A stretch of 64,000 nt of DNA from Streptomyces melanogenes (GTDB lineage: Bacteria; Actinomycetota; Actinomycetes; Streptomycetales; Streptomycetaceae), in the NCBI RefSeq assembly GCF_014649795.1, contig NZ_BMTS01000014.1, positions 62,001 through 126,000 of the forward strand. The letters run 5' to 3'. This document shows positions 50,563-58,193 of this stretch, in pieces. Within the stretch, counting starts at the first letter, position 1; each line of letters begins with the position of its first letter. Both the position numbers and the translations under genes were made by a program. The notes under the pieces are model-generated. The model did no database searches and was not told the origin of the DNA. It saw only the letters and a program-made list of their open reading frames with translations.

Positions 50563-51192
50563 ATGTCACCCCGCACGCCCCTGCCGCCGCCCCCGCCCCC
50601 GGTCGAGATCCGTGCCTGGCCCGACCGGAACGCCCTGCTCGTGGACCGCGCGGGTGTGCTGGACGACCTGGTGGCACGGCAGTTGGGGCCGGGGCGGATC
50701 GCGGCGCACTGGGGCTGGGCGGTGCTGCTCGCCACCGGCTGGGCGTTCGTGGGGACGGCGGTGATCGCGTTCACCGAGTCGCTGGACGTGCTGTCGCTGC
50801 TGTTCGGGGTGATCTGCCTGGTGATCGGTCTTGGAGCGGTGGTGCCGACGGCGGTGGCGATGGTGGCGGGCCTGCGCAAGGATGCGAGAATCCGCCAACT
50901 CCTCACCCAATGGTCGGAGTTGGACCGCCACCCGGCGACGGGCGCCCGGCTGCGGGCCCCCGGCCTGAGCCTGGCCTGGCTGCTGCCGGGCGGGCTGATG
51001 TGCGCGCTGGGCCTGTTCGTGTGCGTGACGGTCCCGGCGGCGGCACGGCCGGGACACGACACGTACGGCATGGTGGTCCTGACGATGGGCCTGGGCCTGG
51101 TGTGCTGGCTGACGGGCCTGATCGCCGTCACCAGGGCGCTGGCCCACCGCCGCTGGGCCCTACGCCTCGTGCCACCCCCGCACCTATCCTGA
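50563..51192 (+). CDS. Membrane protein with four predicted helices, unknown function
   Basis: 209 residues from the ATG at 50563; TAACCT seven bases upstream suggests a leaderless start. Helices at about 60-80, 84-110, 148-172 and 180-205; cytoplasmic Pro-rich N-terminus and a polar loop with WSELDRHPATGARL between helices 2 and 3. No known domain. Divergent from the oxidoreductase gene. Confidence 0.78.
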   Translation: MSPRTPLPPPPPPVEIRAWPDRNALLVDRAGVLDDLVARQLGPGRIAAHWGWAVLLATGWAFVGTAVIAFTESLDVLSLLFGVICLVIGLGAVVPTAVAMVAGLRKDARIRQLLTQWSELDRHPATGARLRAPGLSLAWLLPGGLMCALGLFVCVTVPAAARPGHDTYGMVVLTMGLGLVCWLTGLIAVTRALAHRRWALRLVPPPHLS

Positions 51193-51238
51193 ACGCACGT
51201 GCGTACGCCGCACGGACTCAGGGGGAAAGGCGACAAAA

Positions 51239-51604
51239 ATGGAATGGTACTGGTGGGTCCTCATAGTCTTCTGGATGGGAGGCTTCGGCTGGGCGGCCGA
51301 CACGGGCCGCACGGCCCTGCGCACCCGCCACGAGCGCAAGCTCGAACGCCTGGAGGCGGCCAAGCGCGAACGCCTCGCCCTTGAGGCGGCCAACCGCCCC
51401 CCGGAGCCGGTCTGCGGCTGCACCCACCACCTCGCCAAGCACGACAAGCAGGGCAAGTGCCACGAGCGAGTGGAGATCCCGGTCGCCTGGGACGAGTCCA
51501 AGCACCCGGTCCGCTACGAGTCGGGCCAGTGCAACTGCCAGCAGTACGTGGGGCCGCAGCCGCTGTCGCAGGTGTTCGCCGAGGAGCTCACGGACTTGGC
51601 GTAG
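51239..51604 (+). CDS. Small membrane-anchored protein with a Cys/His-rich domain
   Basis: 121 residues. One N-terminal hydrophobic helix (WYWWVLIVFWMGGFGW), a charged Arg/Ala/Leu coiled segment (about 28-52), then CGCTHHLAKHDKQGKC (59-74) and CNCQQY (about 103-108): five cysteines and three histidines in a short space, which suggests a metal site. GGGGGAAAGG precedes the ATG. Function unknown. Confidence 0.78.
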   Translation: MEWYWWVLIVFWMGGFGWAADTGRTALRTRHERKLERLEAAKRERLALEAANRPPEPVCGCTHHLAKHDKQGKCHERVEIPVAWDESKHPVRYESGQCNCQQYVGPQPLSQVFAEELTDLA

Positions 51605-52250
51605 CCAGCAGGTCCGCGACCGCCGTCAGCCACGCCGCCGGGCCGTAGGGGGCCGGTGGGTCGACTTCCATGCCCAGGGCTGCCAGGGCCTCGGCGCAGG
51701 CGGTGTCGTCCAGGTGGAGGGCGAGGAGTTCGTGGAGCTCGCCCGCGAGGCGCGCGGTGAGGGCCGGGTCCGTGGTGGCCAGGTAGTCCTGGAGCGCAGC
51801 CTCGTGGTCCGCGAACTCGTCCGGCATGTCCTGCGAGAACCAGCCGCCGAGGAGCTGGCCGAGCTCGGGGAAGCGGGCGTGCCACTCCCAATGGGTGCGG
51901 GGTGCGGATGCGGGCGGGACCTCGCCCGACTCGACGCTGTGCCGGATGTGGTCGGCGAGGACGAGCAGCCACTCCTGGACCCCGGAGTCGGCGAGGCCCA
52001 CATCGGGCACCGGGTAGAACTCGCCCAGGCGAAGGCGCAGTCGGCCCGGCGGGTTCTTGGCGTACTCACGCAGTTGGGCCTCGGCGGTGGCCAGGGCCCA
52101 GGGGCGGGTGTGCCAGGTGTGGCGCAGATAGGCGTCCAGTGCTTCGCTGCGCGCCTCGGCGGTGTCGTCGGCGCGCAGCCCGAGGTAGGCGCGGACGACC
52201 TGGTCCAGCTCGCCGTACTTGCGGTCGTGTTCGAGCGGCTTGAGGGACAT
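51588..52250 (-). CDS. CdiI-like immunity protein (contact-dependent inhibition immunity family)
   Basis: 220 residues from the ATG at 52248-52250. The segment RFPELGQLLGGWFSQDMPDE with AALQDYL fits the CdiI_2-type immunity domain. The N-terminal half (KPLEHDRKYGELDQVVRAYL) is helical. It lies 11 bases after the orphan RNase A-like gene and is the last gene of the minus-strand toxin operon. Its partner toxin could be the orphan cassette or the main toxin. It overlaps the convergent gene ending at 51604. Confidence 0.75.
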   Translation of the reverse strand: MSLKPLEHDRKYGELDQVVRAYLGLRADDTAEARSEALDAYLRHTWHTRPWALATAEAQLREYAKNPPGRLRLRLGEFYPVPDVGLADSGVQEWLLVLADHIRHSVESGEVPPASAPRTHWEWHARFPELGQLLGGWFSQDMPDEFADHEAALQDYLATTDPALTARLAGELHELLALHLDDTACAEALAALGMEVDPPAPYGPAAWLTAVADLLATPSP

Positions 52251-52261
52251 CGGGCGCGCCT

Positions 52262-52588
52262 TCAGAGGTAGACGGGGAAGGTGGCGTGGACGGCGAAGCC
52301 GTGCGGGGTCGCGTCGGTGCGCCTGAGGACGACGCGGGCGGCCCGCACGTCGACGGGGTCGCGCCCCGCCAGCAGCATCGCCTGCAGCAGCACGCGCCCG
52401 ACCGGCTCGGCCCGCGACGGCCACGCGGCCTCGATGGTGAGCCGCTGCCGGGCCGACTGCGCCAGCCAGCGGTGGATGACCTGCTCGTTGCGGGTCACCA
52501 CGTGCTGGGTCGCCCAGTGGGCCGTTTCGCGGTCGGGGTAGGTGGCGGAACGGTTCCGGGTCGGCCTGCTGTTCTCCGTACGGCTCAC
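52262..52588 (-). CDS. Orphan RNase A-like toxin cassette, truncated
   Basis: 108 residues. The sequence aligns by eye with the last 100 residues of the main toxin: ATYPDRETAHWATQHVV / SSFKDLASAQRFTQAAL, VIHRWL / RIDEWL, and the strand pair ending ATFPVYL / TSMPIP. It lacks the N-terminal catalytic histidine and arginine of the domain and has Ala where the toxin has Thr near the end, so it is probably inactive or a C-terminal remnant. GTGA overlap with the preceding immunity gene implies coupled translation. Confidence 0.75.
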   Translation of the reverse strand: MSRTENSRPTRNRSATYPDRETAHWATQHVVTRNEQVIHRWLAQSARQRLTIEAAWPSRAEPVGRVLLQAMLLAGRDPVDVRAARVVLRRTDATPHGFAVHATFPVYL

Positions 52589-53250
52589 GAGTGCTCCCGA
52601 TGCATGTGGTCGTCCACGGTCGCGAGCAGCTCGCGCAGGGCGTCCGGCGAGATCCAGGGGATGGCGGGCAGCAGGTTCTCCCGCTGCGCCGCCGCGTCCG
52701 GGAAGAGGACGAGGGCGCGGTGCGCCTCGGCGGCCCAGGGCGCCAGGGAATCGGAGCAGAAGGGGTGCTCCGCCGCGATGTACGCCCGTACCGCGTCCGC
52801 GACCGTGGCGGATTCCAGGTCGTCGGTCAGCTGCGCGGTGAATCCGGTGAGATACGGGAACGCCAGACCGGCTTCCCAGGAGTTCATGGGGAGTTCGCCG
52901 TACTCGGGCGGAAGGTCCCGGTCCAGAATGCGTACGATCCCGGCGAGCGTATGCAGGTATTCCGCCGGGTCGGTGCCCTCTGAGGCAGCCGAAAGCTTTT
53001 CCGTGAATTCCTGGGGGACGTCGCCGAGCGCCTTCCTCTCCAGGAGGTCCCCGAGGAAATCGAGGAGGGCCGCCCCGGTTCGGACCGGGCAGTTCCGGTT
53101 CGCCGTCTGCGAGGCGGCGACCAGCCGGGCGTATCGCCGGATCTCGTCGTCCAGGGACAGCGCCCCCTGCGACGCCTGCACCCTGATGGCCAGGTCGAGG
53201 AGGTGCGCCACCGGGCCGCCGGTGAACAGGGCCGCCGTGTACGACTGCAC
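52585..53250 (-). CDS. Putative immunity protein of the RNase A-like toxin
   Basis: 221 residues, GTG start at 53250. Helical, acidic protein without recognised domain. It is called immunity by position: 19 bases after the toxin stop and before the orphan cassette. The end overlaps the next gene by four bases. Other functions cannot be excluded. Confidence 0.6.
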   Translation of the reverse strand: MQSYTAALFTGGPVAHLLDLAIRVQASQGALSLDDEIRRYARLVAASQTANRNCPVRTGAALLDFLGDLLERKALGDVPQEFTEKLSAASEGTDPAEYLHTLAGIVRILDRDLPPEYGELPMNSWEAGLAFPYLTGFTAQLTDDLESATVADAVRAYIAAEHPFCSDSLAPWAAEAHRALVLFPDAAAQRENLLPAIPWISPDALRELLATVDDHMHREHS

Positions 53251-53269
53251 GTGACTGCTGCCTTCGCTG

Positions 53270-54982
53270 CTAGGGGATCGGCATGGAGGTGACGACGACG
53301 AACGGAGGGTCCATCCCCTCCTTGTACTTCAGCGCCACCTGCACCGACCTGGTATTGGCGGCCGTGGCGCCCATGCCGTGTGCATCATAGTCGGCGCGCG
53401 TAATCGTGCGTCCGGTGTCCTCGGTGAACGTGAACTTGATGGCCGGCTGGATCGACGAATTGTTGGGGTCCCAATTCGGGTTGTTGCGTTTCCTCCGCTC
53501 CACCCCTTGCAGCCATTCGTCGATCCGGATCGCGTTGGCGTGGTCGTTCAGCGCGGCCTGGGTGAACCGCTGGGCCGACGCCAGGTCCTTGAACGAGGAC
53601 GCGGCGGGTGCGTTGCCCTGGTCGCGCAGCCGCTGGGCGAGCTGGTCGTCCGTCATCCCGACGTGCCGGTCGATCGGATGGCTGCCGTGGATGCCCTCCT
53701 GGCTCGCCAGATCGATCGGGTAGTAGATGTTCTTCGGATCCTCACCCGGAACGGTGAAGTGGTGCTCTTCCTTGAACGACTTGAGCGCGCGGGCGCCGAA
53801 GGCCTCGGCCCGCGCCTCCTCGGCGTGGAAGGTGGGAGCGCTCAGATGCGCCTCGTCCAGCGCCGCCATCAACGTGTTGAGCTGCGGCGTCAGCGCGTTG
53901 ACCTTGCTGTTGTAGGTGTCGACGATGGAGTTGAGCTTGGCGGTGTCCATCTCCAGGACGATGCCCTCGCCGAGCTGGGCCGCTCCCTTGGCGACCCCCT
54001 TCACGACTCCCTTGAACAGGCCCACGACGTCCTTGACGTCGACCCCGTCCTTGAAGTTGACGTCGATCTTGGGGACCGCGTCCCGCACCGCCTGCATATA
54101 GACCTCGTGCACCTCGTGATTGACGTACACGGCGGCCTCCGCGAAGTGGTACAGCAGATCGCTGACCTTCTGCGCGGTGTCGAAGAGCACCGTCATCACG
54201 GGGTGCGAGGCGGTCTGCGACGCCGCCGAGTCGTGCTTCCACTCGTATCCGGCCGTGGACTGCCCCCACGCCTTGGTGCCCCACAGAGAGCTGCAGAACT
54301 GGCGCATGGCGTCGTGCCACTCGCTGTTGGTCTGCTGGGTGATGGACCCGACCAGACCGGTGAGCGCGCTCTCCGTCATGGACAGGCTCATCGTCATCGA
54401 CATCCAGGACTTGGACAGCGAGTTCAGATAGTGCTGCTGCGGGAAGGGGTAGACATCGGCGACCTTGCCCATGCGGAACGCGTGCTTGACGACCGGGCGC
54501 AGCACATCGCGGATCGGCCCCGGAACCCACTCCAGGAGCGAGCGGATGAAGTCGTCGCCCCCGTCGTCGTCGCCCCACTTCAGATTGGGGACGTGGCCGT
54601 AGTCGGGAGCCTTGTCGATGACGTGCGGCAGCGGCTGGGTCACGGCCGGGGGGCCGCCCGGATGGGCTGCGGCGTCCGCCTTCGCGTAGTTGTTGGCGGT
54701 CGTGGTGAGGCCGACGGCGACGCCGCCCACGCTCTCCACGGCCTTGGCCCATACCTCCAGGAACCGGTTGCCCACCTTGACGTACGCCGTCGCGAATGCC
54801 TGGGGCGCGGTCCCGTAGCCGCCGGCGTCGGGGTACTTCTGCAGCGCGGGCAGCAGGTCTTTGGCGGCCCGGTCGAACATGGTCTGCTGGCTCGCGACAC
54901 CGCCCGAGACCCGGTGCAGGTCCATGGGCTTGACGTCGATGGTGCCGTTCGCGGAGGGGGCGGACGGGGCGGGGGTCGACAT
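53270..54982 (-). CDS. Polymorphic toxin: WXG100-like N-terminus with C-terminal RNase A-like domain
   Basis: 570 residues. The N-terminal 120 residues form a WXG/ESX-like helical hairpin (FATAYVKVGNRFLEVWAKA), followed by a long helical middle. Residues 429-570 match the bacterial RNase A-like toxin domain (CdiA-CT type): H440 in DRHVG, R451 in AQRLRDQ, and T565 near the C-terminus, with the usual 11-residue H-to-R spacing; the family tyrosine after Thr reads Met (M567). It would cleave RNA in a target cell. Export is probably by a type VII system, not encoded in this window. The start overlaps the WXG gene stop (ATGA). Confidence 0.85.
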   Translation of the reverse strand: MSTPAPSAPSANGTIDVKPMDLHRVSGGVASQQTMFDRAAKDLLPALQKYPDAGGYGTAPQAFATAYVKVGNRFLEVWAKAVESVGGVAVGLTTTANNYAKADAAAHPGGPPAVTQPLPHVIDKAPDYGHVPNLKWGDDDGGDDFIRSLLEWVPGPIRDVLRPVVKHAFRMGKVADVYPFPQQHYLNSLSKSWMSMTMSLSMTESALTGLVGSITQQTNSEWHDAMRQFCSSLWGTKAWGQSTAGYEWKHDSAASQTASHPVMTVLFDTAQKVSDLLYHFAEAAVYVNHEVHEVYMQAVRDAVPKIDVNFKDGVDVKDVVGLFKGVVKGVAKGAAQLGEGIVLEMDTAKLNSIVDTYNSKVNALTPQLNTLMAALDEAHLSAPTFHAEEARAEAFGARALKSFKEEHHFTVPGEDPKNIYYPIDLASQEGIHGSHPIDRHVGMTDDQLAQRLRDQGNAPAASSFKDLASAQRFTQAALNDHANAIRIDEWLQGVERRKRNNPNWDPNNSSIQPAIKFTFTEDTGRTITRADYDAHGMGATAANTRSVQVALKYKEGMDPPFVVVTSMPIP

Positions 54983-55296
54983 CAGGCGCCGCCCCAGCCC
55001 CGCAGCACCGCCCGGTGTGCCGCCGCGTAGTTCGCGTGGCCGGTGGTGACGACCTCGTGGAGCCAGGCCTGGCGGGCTTGGAGGTCCTGCATGTCGCGGT
55101 CCCAGCGGTCGAGTTCGTCCACGAACGCCTCGCGGGCCTGCCCGTCCCAGGTGAGCACGACCTTCTCGGTACGGTGGTAGAGCGCGCCCAGCTTCTCGTT
55201 GAGCTGCTTGAGGATGTCCTCCAGCTCGCCGGCGAGCTCGCGCAGCGTGCCGAAGCTGACGGCTATGTGGTCGTCATCGGGCATCGTGTCGTCCAT
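54982..55296 (-). CDS. WXG100-family protein, partner of the toxin
   Basis: 104 residues from the ATG at 55294-55296 (GGGGGA upstream on the minus strand); a second ATG four codons later is possible. Helical hairpin with the turn LTWDGQAREAF (W-D-G). Encoded directly before the toxin and overlapping it by three bases, it likely pairs with the toxin for secretion. Confidence 0.85.
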   Translation of the reverse strand: MDDTMPDDDHIAVSFGTLRELAGELEDILKQLNEKLGALYHRTEKVVLTWDGQAREAFVDELDRWDRDMQDLQARQAWLHEVVTTGHANYAAAHRAVLRGWGGA

Positions 55297-55360
55297 TCCC
55301 CCGGATTCCCTCGAACCGCCGGTGGACCGGCGTGCTCGGTGCCTTGCTTTCGAAGACCGC

Positions 55361-55756
55361 TCAGAGATCGCTGATGCTGCTGCGCGGGCCCGGATCCGGC
55401 GCCTGGAGCGCGTCGGCCTCGCGGGCCACGTCCACATGGTTCTGGATCTCCCGCATACGGGAGAGGACTTCGAGGTCCTGCTCGCTGAAGCCGTCCCGGC
55501 TCAGCCGGACCGCCTCCTCGATGACCTGGATGACCTCACGGATCCGCACGGCGTCCTTGGCCGCGCCCCGGTGCAGATCCCGGTACGCCGAGCCGGCCGG
55601 GCCGCGCCAGCCCGCCTCGATCCGGTCGACGATCCCGTCCATGCGGCGGACCTGGCTGTCGAGATGGCGCCGCATCTCGTCGAGGTCGCCCGCCAGCTTC
55701 GTCAGCCCGTCGTCCTCGGGCACGCCGAGGTCGGGCCGCTGCCCCTCTGGTCCCAT
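55361..55756 (-). CDS. WXG100-family protein, first gene of the toxin operon
   Basis: 131 residues from the ATG at 55754-55756 (GGGGGTGGTGG upstream). Two helices with the turn AGWRGPAGSAY (W-R-G). Residues after 110 form a Pro/Ser tail. It begins the minus-strand operon WXG-WXG-toxin-immunity-orphan-immunity. Confidence 0.85.
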   Translation of the reverse strand: MGPEGQRPDLGVPEDDGLTKLAGDLDEMRRHLDSQVRRMDGIVDRIEAGWRGPAGSAYRDLHRGAAKDAVRIREVIQVIEEAVRLSRDGFSEQDLEVLSRMREIQNHVDVAREADALQAPDPGPRSSISDL

Positions 55757-55861
55757 GTCCACCACCCCCGTCTCCTTGCACCTTAACAACGACCTCTGAC
55801 AGCTCCGCAGTTGCAAAGTGGAGGTGATGTGATGAGGGTTACGCCGATGGCGGTACGCAGG

Positions 55862-57049
55862 TCACCCCTGCTGAACCGGTCGGCCGATCAGCATCGTCGG
55901 CGCCCCCGCCACCCGCGTCAGGAACACCGTCGCCGAGGCGCGGCCCTGGAGTTTCATCTTGCGGCGGAGTTCTTCCGGTTCGACCGCCGAGCCGCGCTTC
56001 TTGACCGTGAGGATGCCTACGCCGCGCTCCCGCAGCAGGGCCTTCAGCTTCTTCATGTTGAAGGGGAGTTCGTCGGTGATCTCGTACGCGGTGGTGAACG
56101 GGGAGGTGTACGGCTCGTCGCTCGTCACGTACGCGATGGTCTCGTCGACGAGGCGGCCGTCGCAGGCCGCGACGATCTCGGCGACCAGGTGGGCGCGGAT
56201 GACGGCGCCGTCCGGCTCGTGGAGGTAGCGGCCGACCCGGCCCACCGGCGGTGCCGGGAGGGGGGAGGGGGTCCACAGGGTGGCCTCGGCGGGGAGCAGC
56301 GTGGCGCGGACCGAGCCGGGGGTGCGGGTGCCCCCGAACCACAGCACGGCCTCCTTCACGTCGCCGCCGTCCGAGATCCACTCCGCCTCGGCCTCGGGCG
56401 GGACCGACTCGTGGGGGATGCCGGGGGCGATCTTCAGGGCCGCGAAGGAGGCCTTCCGGGCCGCGCCGATCGCCCAGGAGAGCGGGGGTGAGTACGCCTC
56501 GGGGTCGAAGATCCGGCCTCGGCCGCCCCTCCTCGCCGGGTCCACGAACACCGCGTCCCACCCCGACGTGTCCACGTCCGTCACGTCCGCGCACCGCACC
56601 TCGATCAGCTCCGCGAGGCCCAGCGCCGCCGCGTTGGCGCGGGCGACCTCCGCCGTCAGCTCGTCGCGGTCCACCGCGAGGACGGAGATGCCCGCCCGGG
56701 CCAGCGCCAGCGCGTCGCCGCCGATGCCGCAGCACAGGTCCGCCACGCTCCGTACGCCCTGGGCGGCGAAGACCCGGGCGCGGTAGGCGGCCACCGAGGC
56801 GCGCGTGGACTGCTCGACGCCGTTGGGCGTGAAGAACATCCGGTACGCGTCGTCCGCGCCGAACTTCGCGACCGCGCGCTGGCGCAGCCGCGCCTGGGCC
56901 AGGGCCGCCGAGACCAGCTCGGGGGCGTACGTGCGGCGCAGCCGGGTCGCCACCGCCAGCTCCTGGGCCGGGTCGTAGTCGCGCAGCGAGTCCAGCAGGC
57001 CCGTGCCCTCGGGGGTGAGCAGGGCGCGGAAGGTGTCGAGGTCGTTCAC
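55862..57049 (-). CDS. Class I SAM-dependent methyltransferase with THUMP-like C-terminal part
   Basis: 395 residues from the GTG at 57047-57049, with CACAAT seven bases upstream (leaderless); an ATG at 57058 overlaps the -10 box. SAM-binding motif VADLCCGIGGDALALA, catalytic-like VFVDPARRGGRG, and the C-terminal THUMP-like strand set ending LTRVAGAPTMLIGR. RNA is the likely substrate. It is upstream of the toxin operon on the same strand, 105 bases away. Confidence 0.85.
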   Translation of the reverse strand: MNDLDTFRALLTPEGTGLLDSLRDYDPAQELAVATRLRRTYAPELVSAALAQARLRQRAVAKFGADDAYRMFFTPNGVEQSTRASVAAYRARVFAAQGVRSVADLCCGIGGDALALARAGISVLAVDRDELTAEVARANAAALGLAELIEVRCADVTDVDTSGWDAVFVDPARRGGRGRIFDPEAYSPPLSWAIGAARKASFAALKIAPGIPHESVPPEAEAEWISDGGDVKEAVLWFGGTRTPGSVRATLLPAEATLWTPSPLPAPPVGRVGRYLHEPDGAVIRAHLVAEIVAACDGRLVDETIAYVTSDEPYTSPFTTAYEITDELPFNMKKLKALLRERGVGILTVKKRGSAVEPEELRRKMKLQGRASATVFLTRVAGAPTMLIGRPVQQG

Positions 57050-57140
57050 CCGCCCCATTGTGGGCCAGGCGGGGGACGGTGCGCGGCCGGTGGCGGTGTC
57101 GCCTCCGGTATACCGCCTCGCACTGACAGGATGCGGCGGC

Positions 57141-58079
57141 ATGCAGCTTGTCAGACAAAAGGAAGATTTCCGGCGCGGTGGCATGCCGAAGGCGCCGCTC
57201 GTTCTGGTGGCCGGGCTCGTCGTCGCCGCGCTCGCCTCCGGGTGCGCCGCCGAGGACGCCCCCACCGGCCGGCACGGCGGCAAGGCGGCCGCCGGGGCGC
57301 AGGCCTACGGCAACGACGCCGCCCGCGCCCTCGCCGGCTACTCCGCCCAGCTCAAGGAGGCGCAGGCCGCGCGGGTCACCGCCGCGAAGAAGTGGAAGCT
57401 GGCCAAGGTGCCGCTGGCCGCGCCCGCGCCGCCCGCCGCCAAACCGAAGATCACCAACCGGCCCGGGTTCGAGACGGACGGGGGCGACTCGCTGCCGCCC
57501 GTCTTCACGACCGTGCCGACCAAGGACCGGATCGTCTTCCTCACCATCGACGACGGGGCCGAGAAGGATCCCGCGCTGCTGCAGATGATGCGGGAACTGC
57601 GCATCCCATACAGCGCGTTCCTCAGTGACTACCTCGTCCGCACCGACTACCCGTACTTCAAGCGGATGCAGGGGCTGGGCGTCACGCTCAACAACCACAC
57701 GCTCAACCACCGCTATATGCCCGGGCTCTCGTACGAGGAGCAGCGGCACGAGATCTGCGACCAGCAGGACAAGATCGAGAAGTGGGCGGGCAAGCGGCCC
57801 CGGCTGTTCCGGCCGCCGTACGGCAACTACAACGAGGACACCCTGCGCGCGGCCCAGTCGTGCGGGGTCAAGGCGGTGCCGCTGTGGGCGGCGGAGGCGT
57901 TCCCCGACCACATGGAGTGGCGCGAGTGGGACCGCGATCTGCACCCCGGGGACATCGTGCTCACGCACTTCCGGGGGCGGGGGGACTGGAAGGGGACGAT
58001 GCCGGACATGATCCGGCAGGTGATGAAGGTGATCACGGACAAGGGGTATGCGGTGGCGCGGCTGGAGGATTACGTCTGA
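57141..58079 (+). CDS. Polysaccharide deacetylase (NodB domain), lipoprotein, second copy
   Basis: 312 residues from the ATG at 57141; an ATG at 57183 would give a shorter signal. Lipoprotein signal VVAALASGC. NodB motifs: TIDDGAEKDP, NHTLNHRYM (H-x3-H), LFRPPYGN, and LTHFRGRGDWKG. It parallels the gene at 46.3 kb, with the same ending ARLEDYV. It precedes a long repeat unit. Confidence 0.92.
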   Translation: MQLVRQKEDFRRGGMPKAPLVLVAGLVVAALASGCAAEDAPTGRHGGKAAAGAQAYGNDAARALAGYSAQLKEAQAARVTAAKKWKLAKVPLAAPAPPAAKPKITNRPGFETDGGDSLPPVFTTVPTKDRIVFLTIDDGAEKDPALLQMMRELRIPYSAFLSDYLVRTDYPYFKRMQGLGVTLNNHTLNHRYMPGLSYEEQRHEICDQQDKIEKWAGKRPRLFRPPYGNYNEDTLRAAQSCGVKAVPLWAAEAFPDHMEWREWDRDLHPGDIVLTHFRGRGDWKGTMPDMIRQVMKVITDKGYAVARLEDYV

Positions 58080-58084
58080 ACCGT

Positions 58085-58175
58085 GCTCGCGCGGTCCCGC
58101 GCCCCTTGAATGCGCGCAGCGGCATTCAAGGGGCGCGGGGAACTGCGCGACCAGCCACCGATCACCCGCAGACGA
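58085..58175. repeat. Dispersed extragenic inverted repeat, copy after the second deacetylase
   Basis: Right arm aggggcgcggggaactgcgc and onward is intact; the left arm is shortened. An 18-bp perfect stem (58096-58113 with 58122-58139) and an eight-base loop. The outer cgcagacg end is conserved. Confidence 0.85.
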
Positions 58176-58193
58176 AGCGCACCCCCGCAAGGA

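Noticed and set aside
51588-51604. 17-base overlap of convergent genes as a frameshift
   Set aside because: Both proteins end naturally with good C-termini. A short convergent overlap is more likely than an error.
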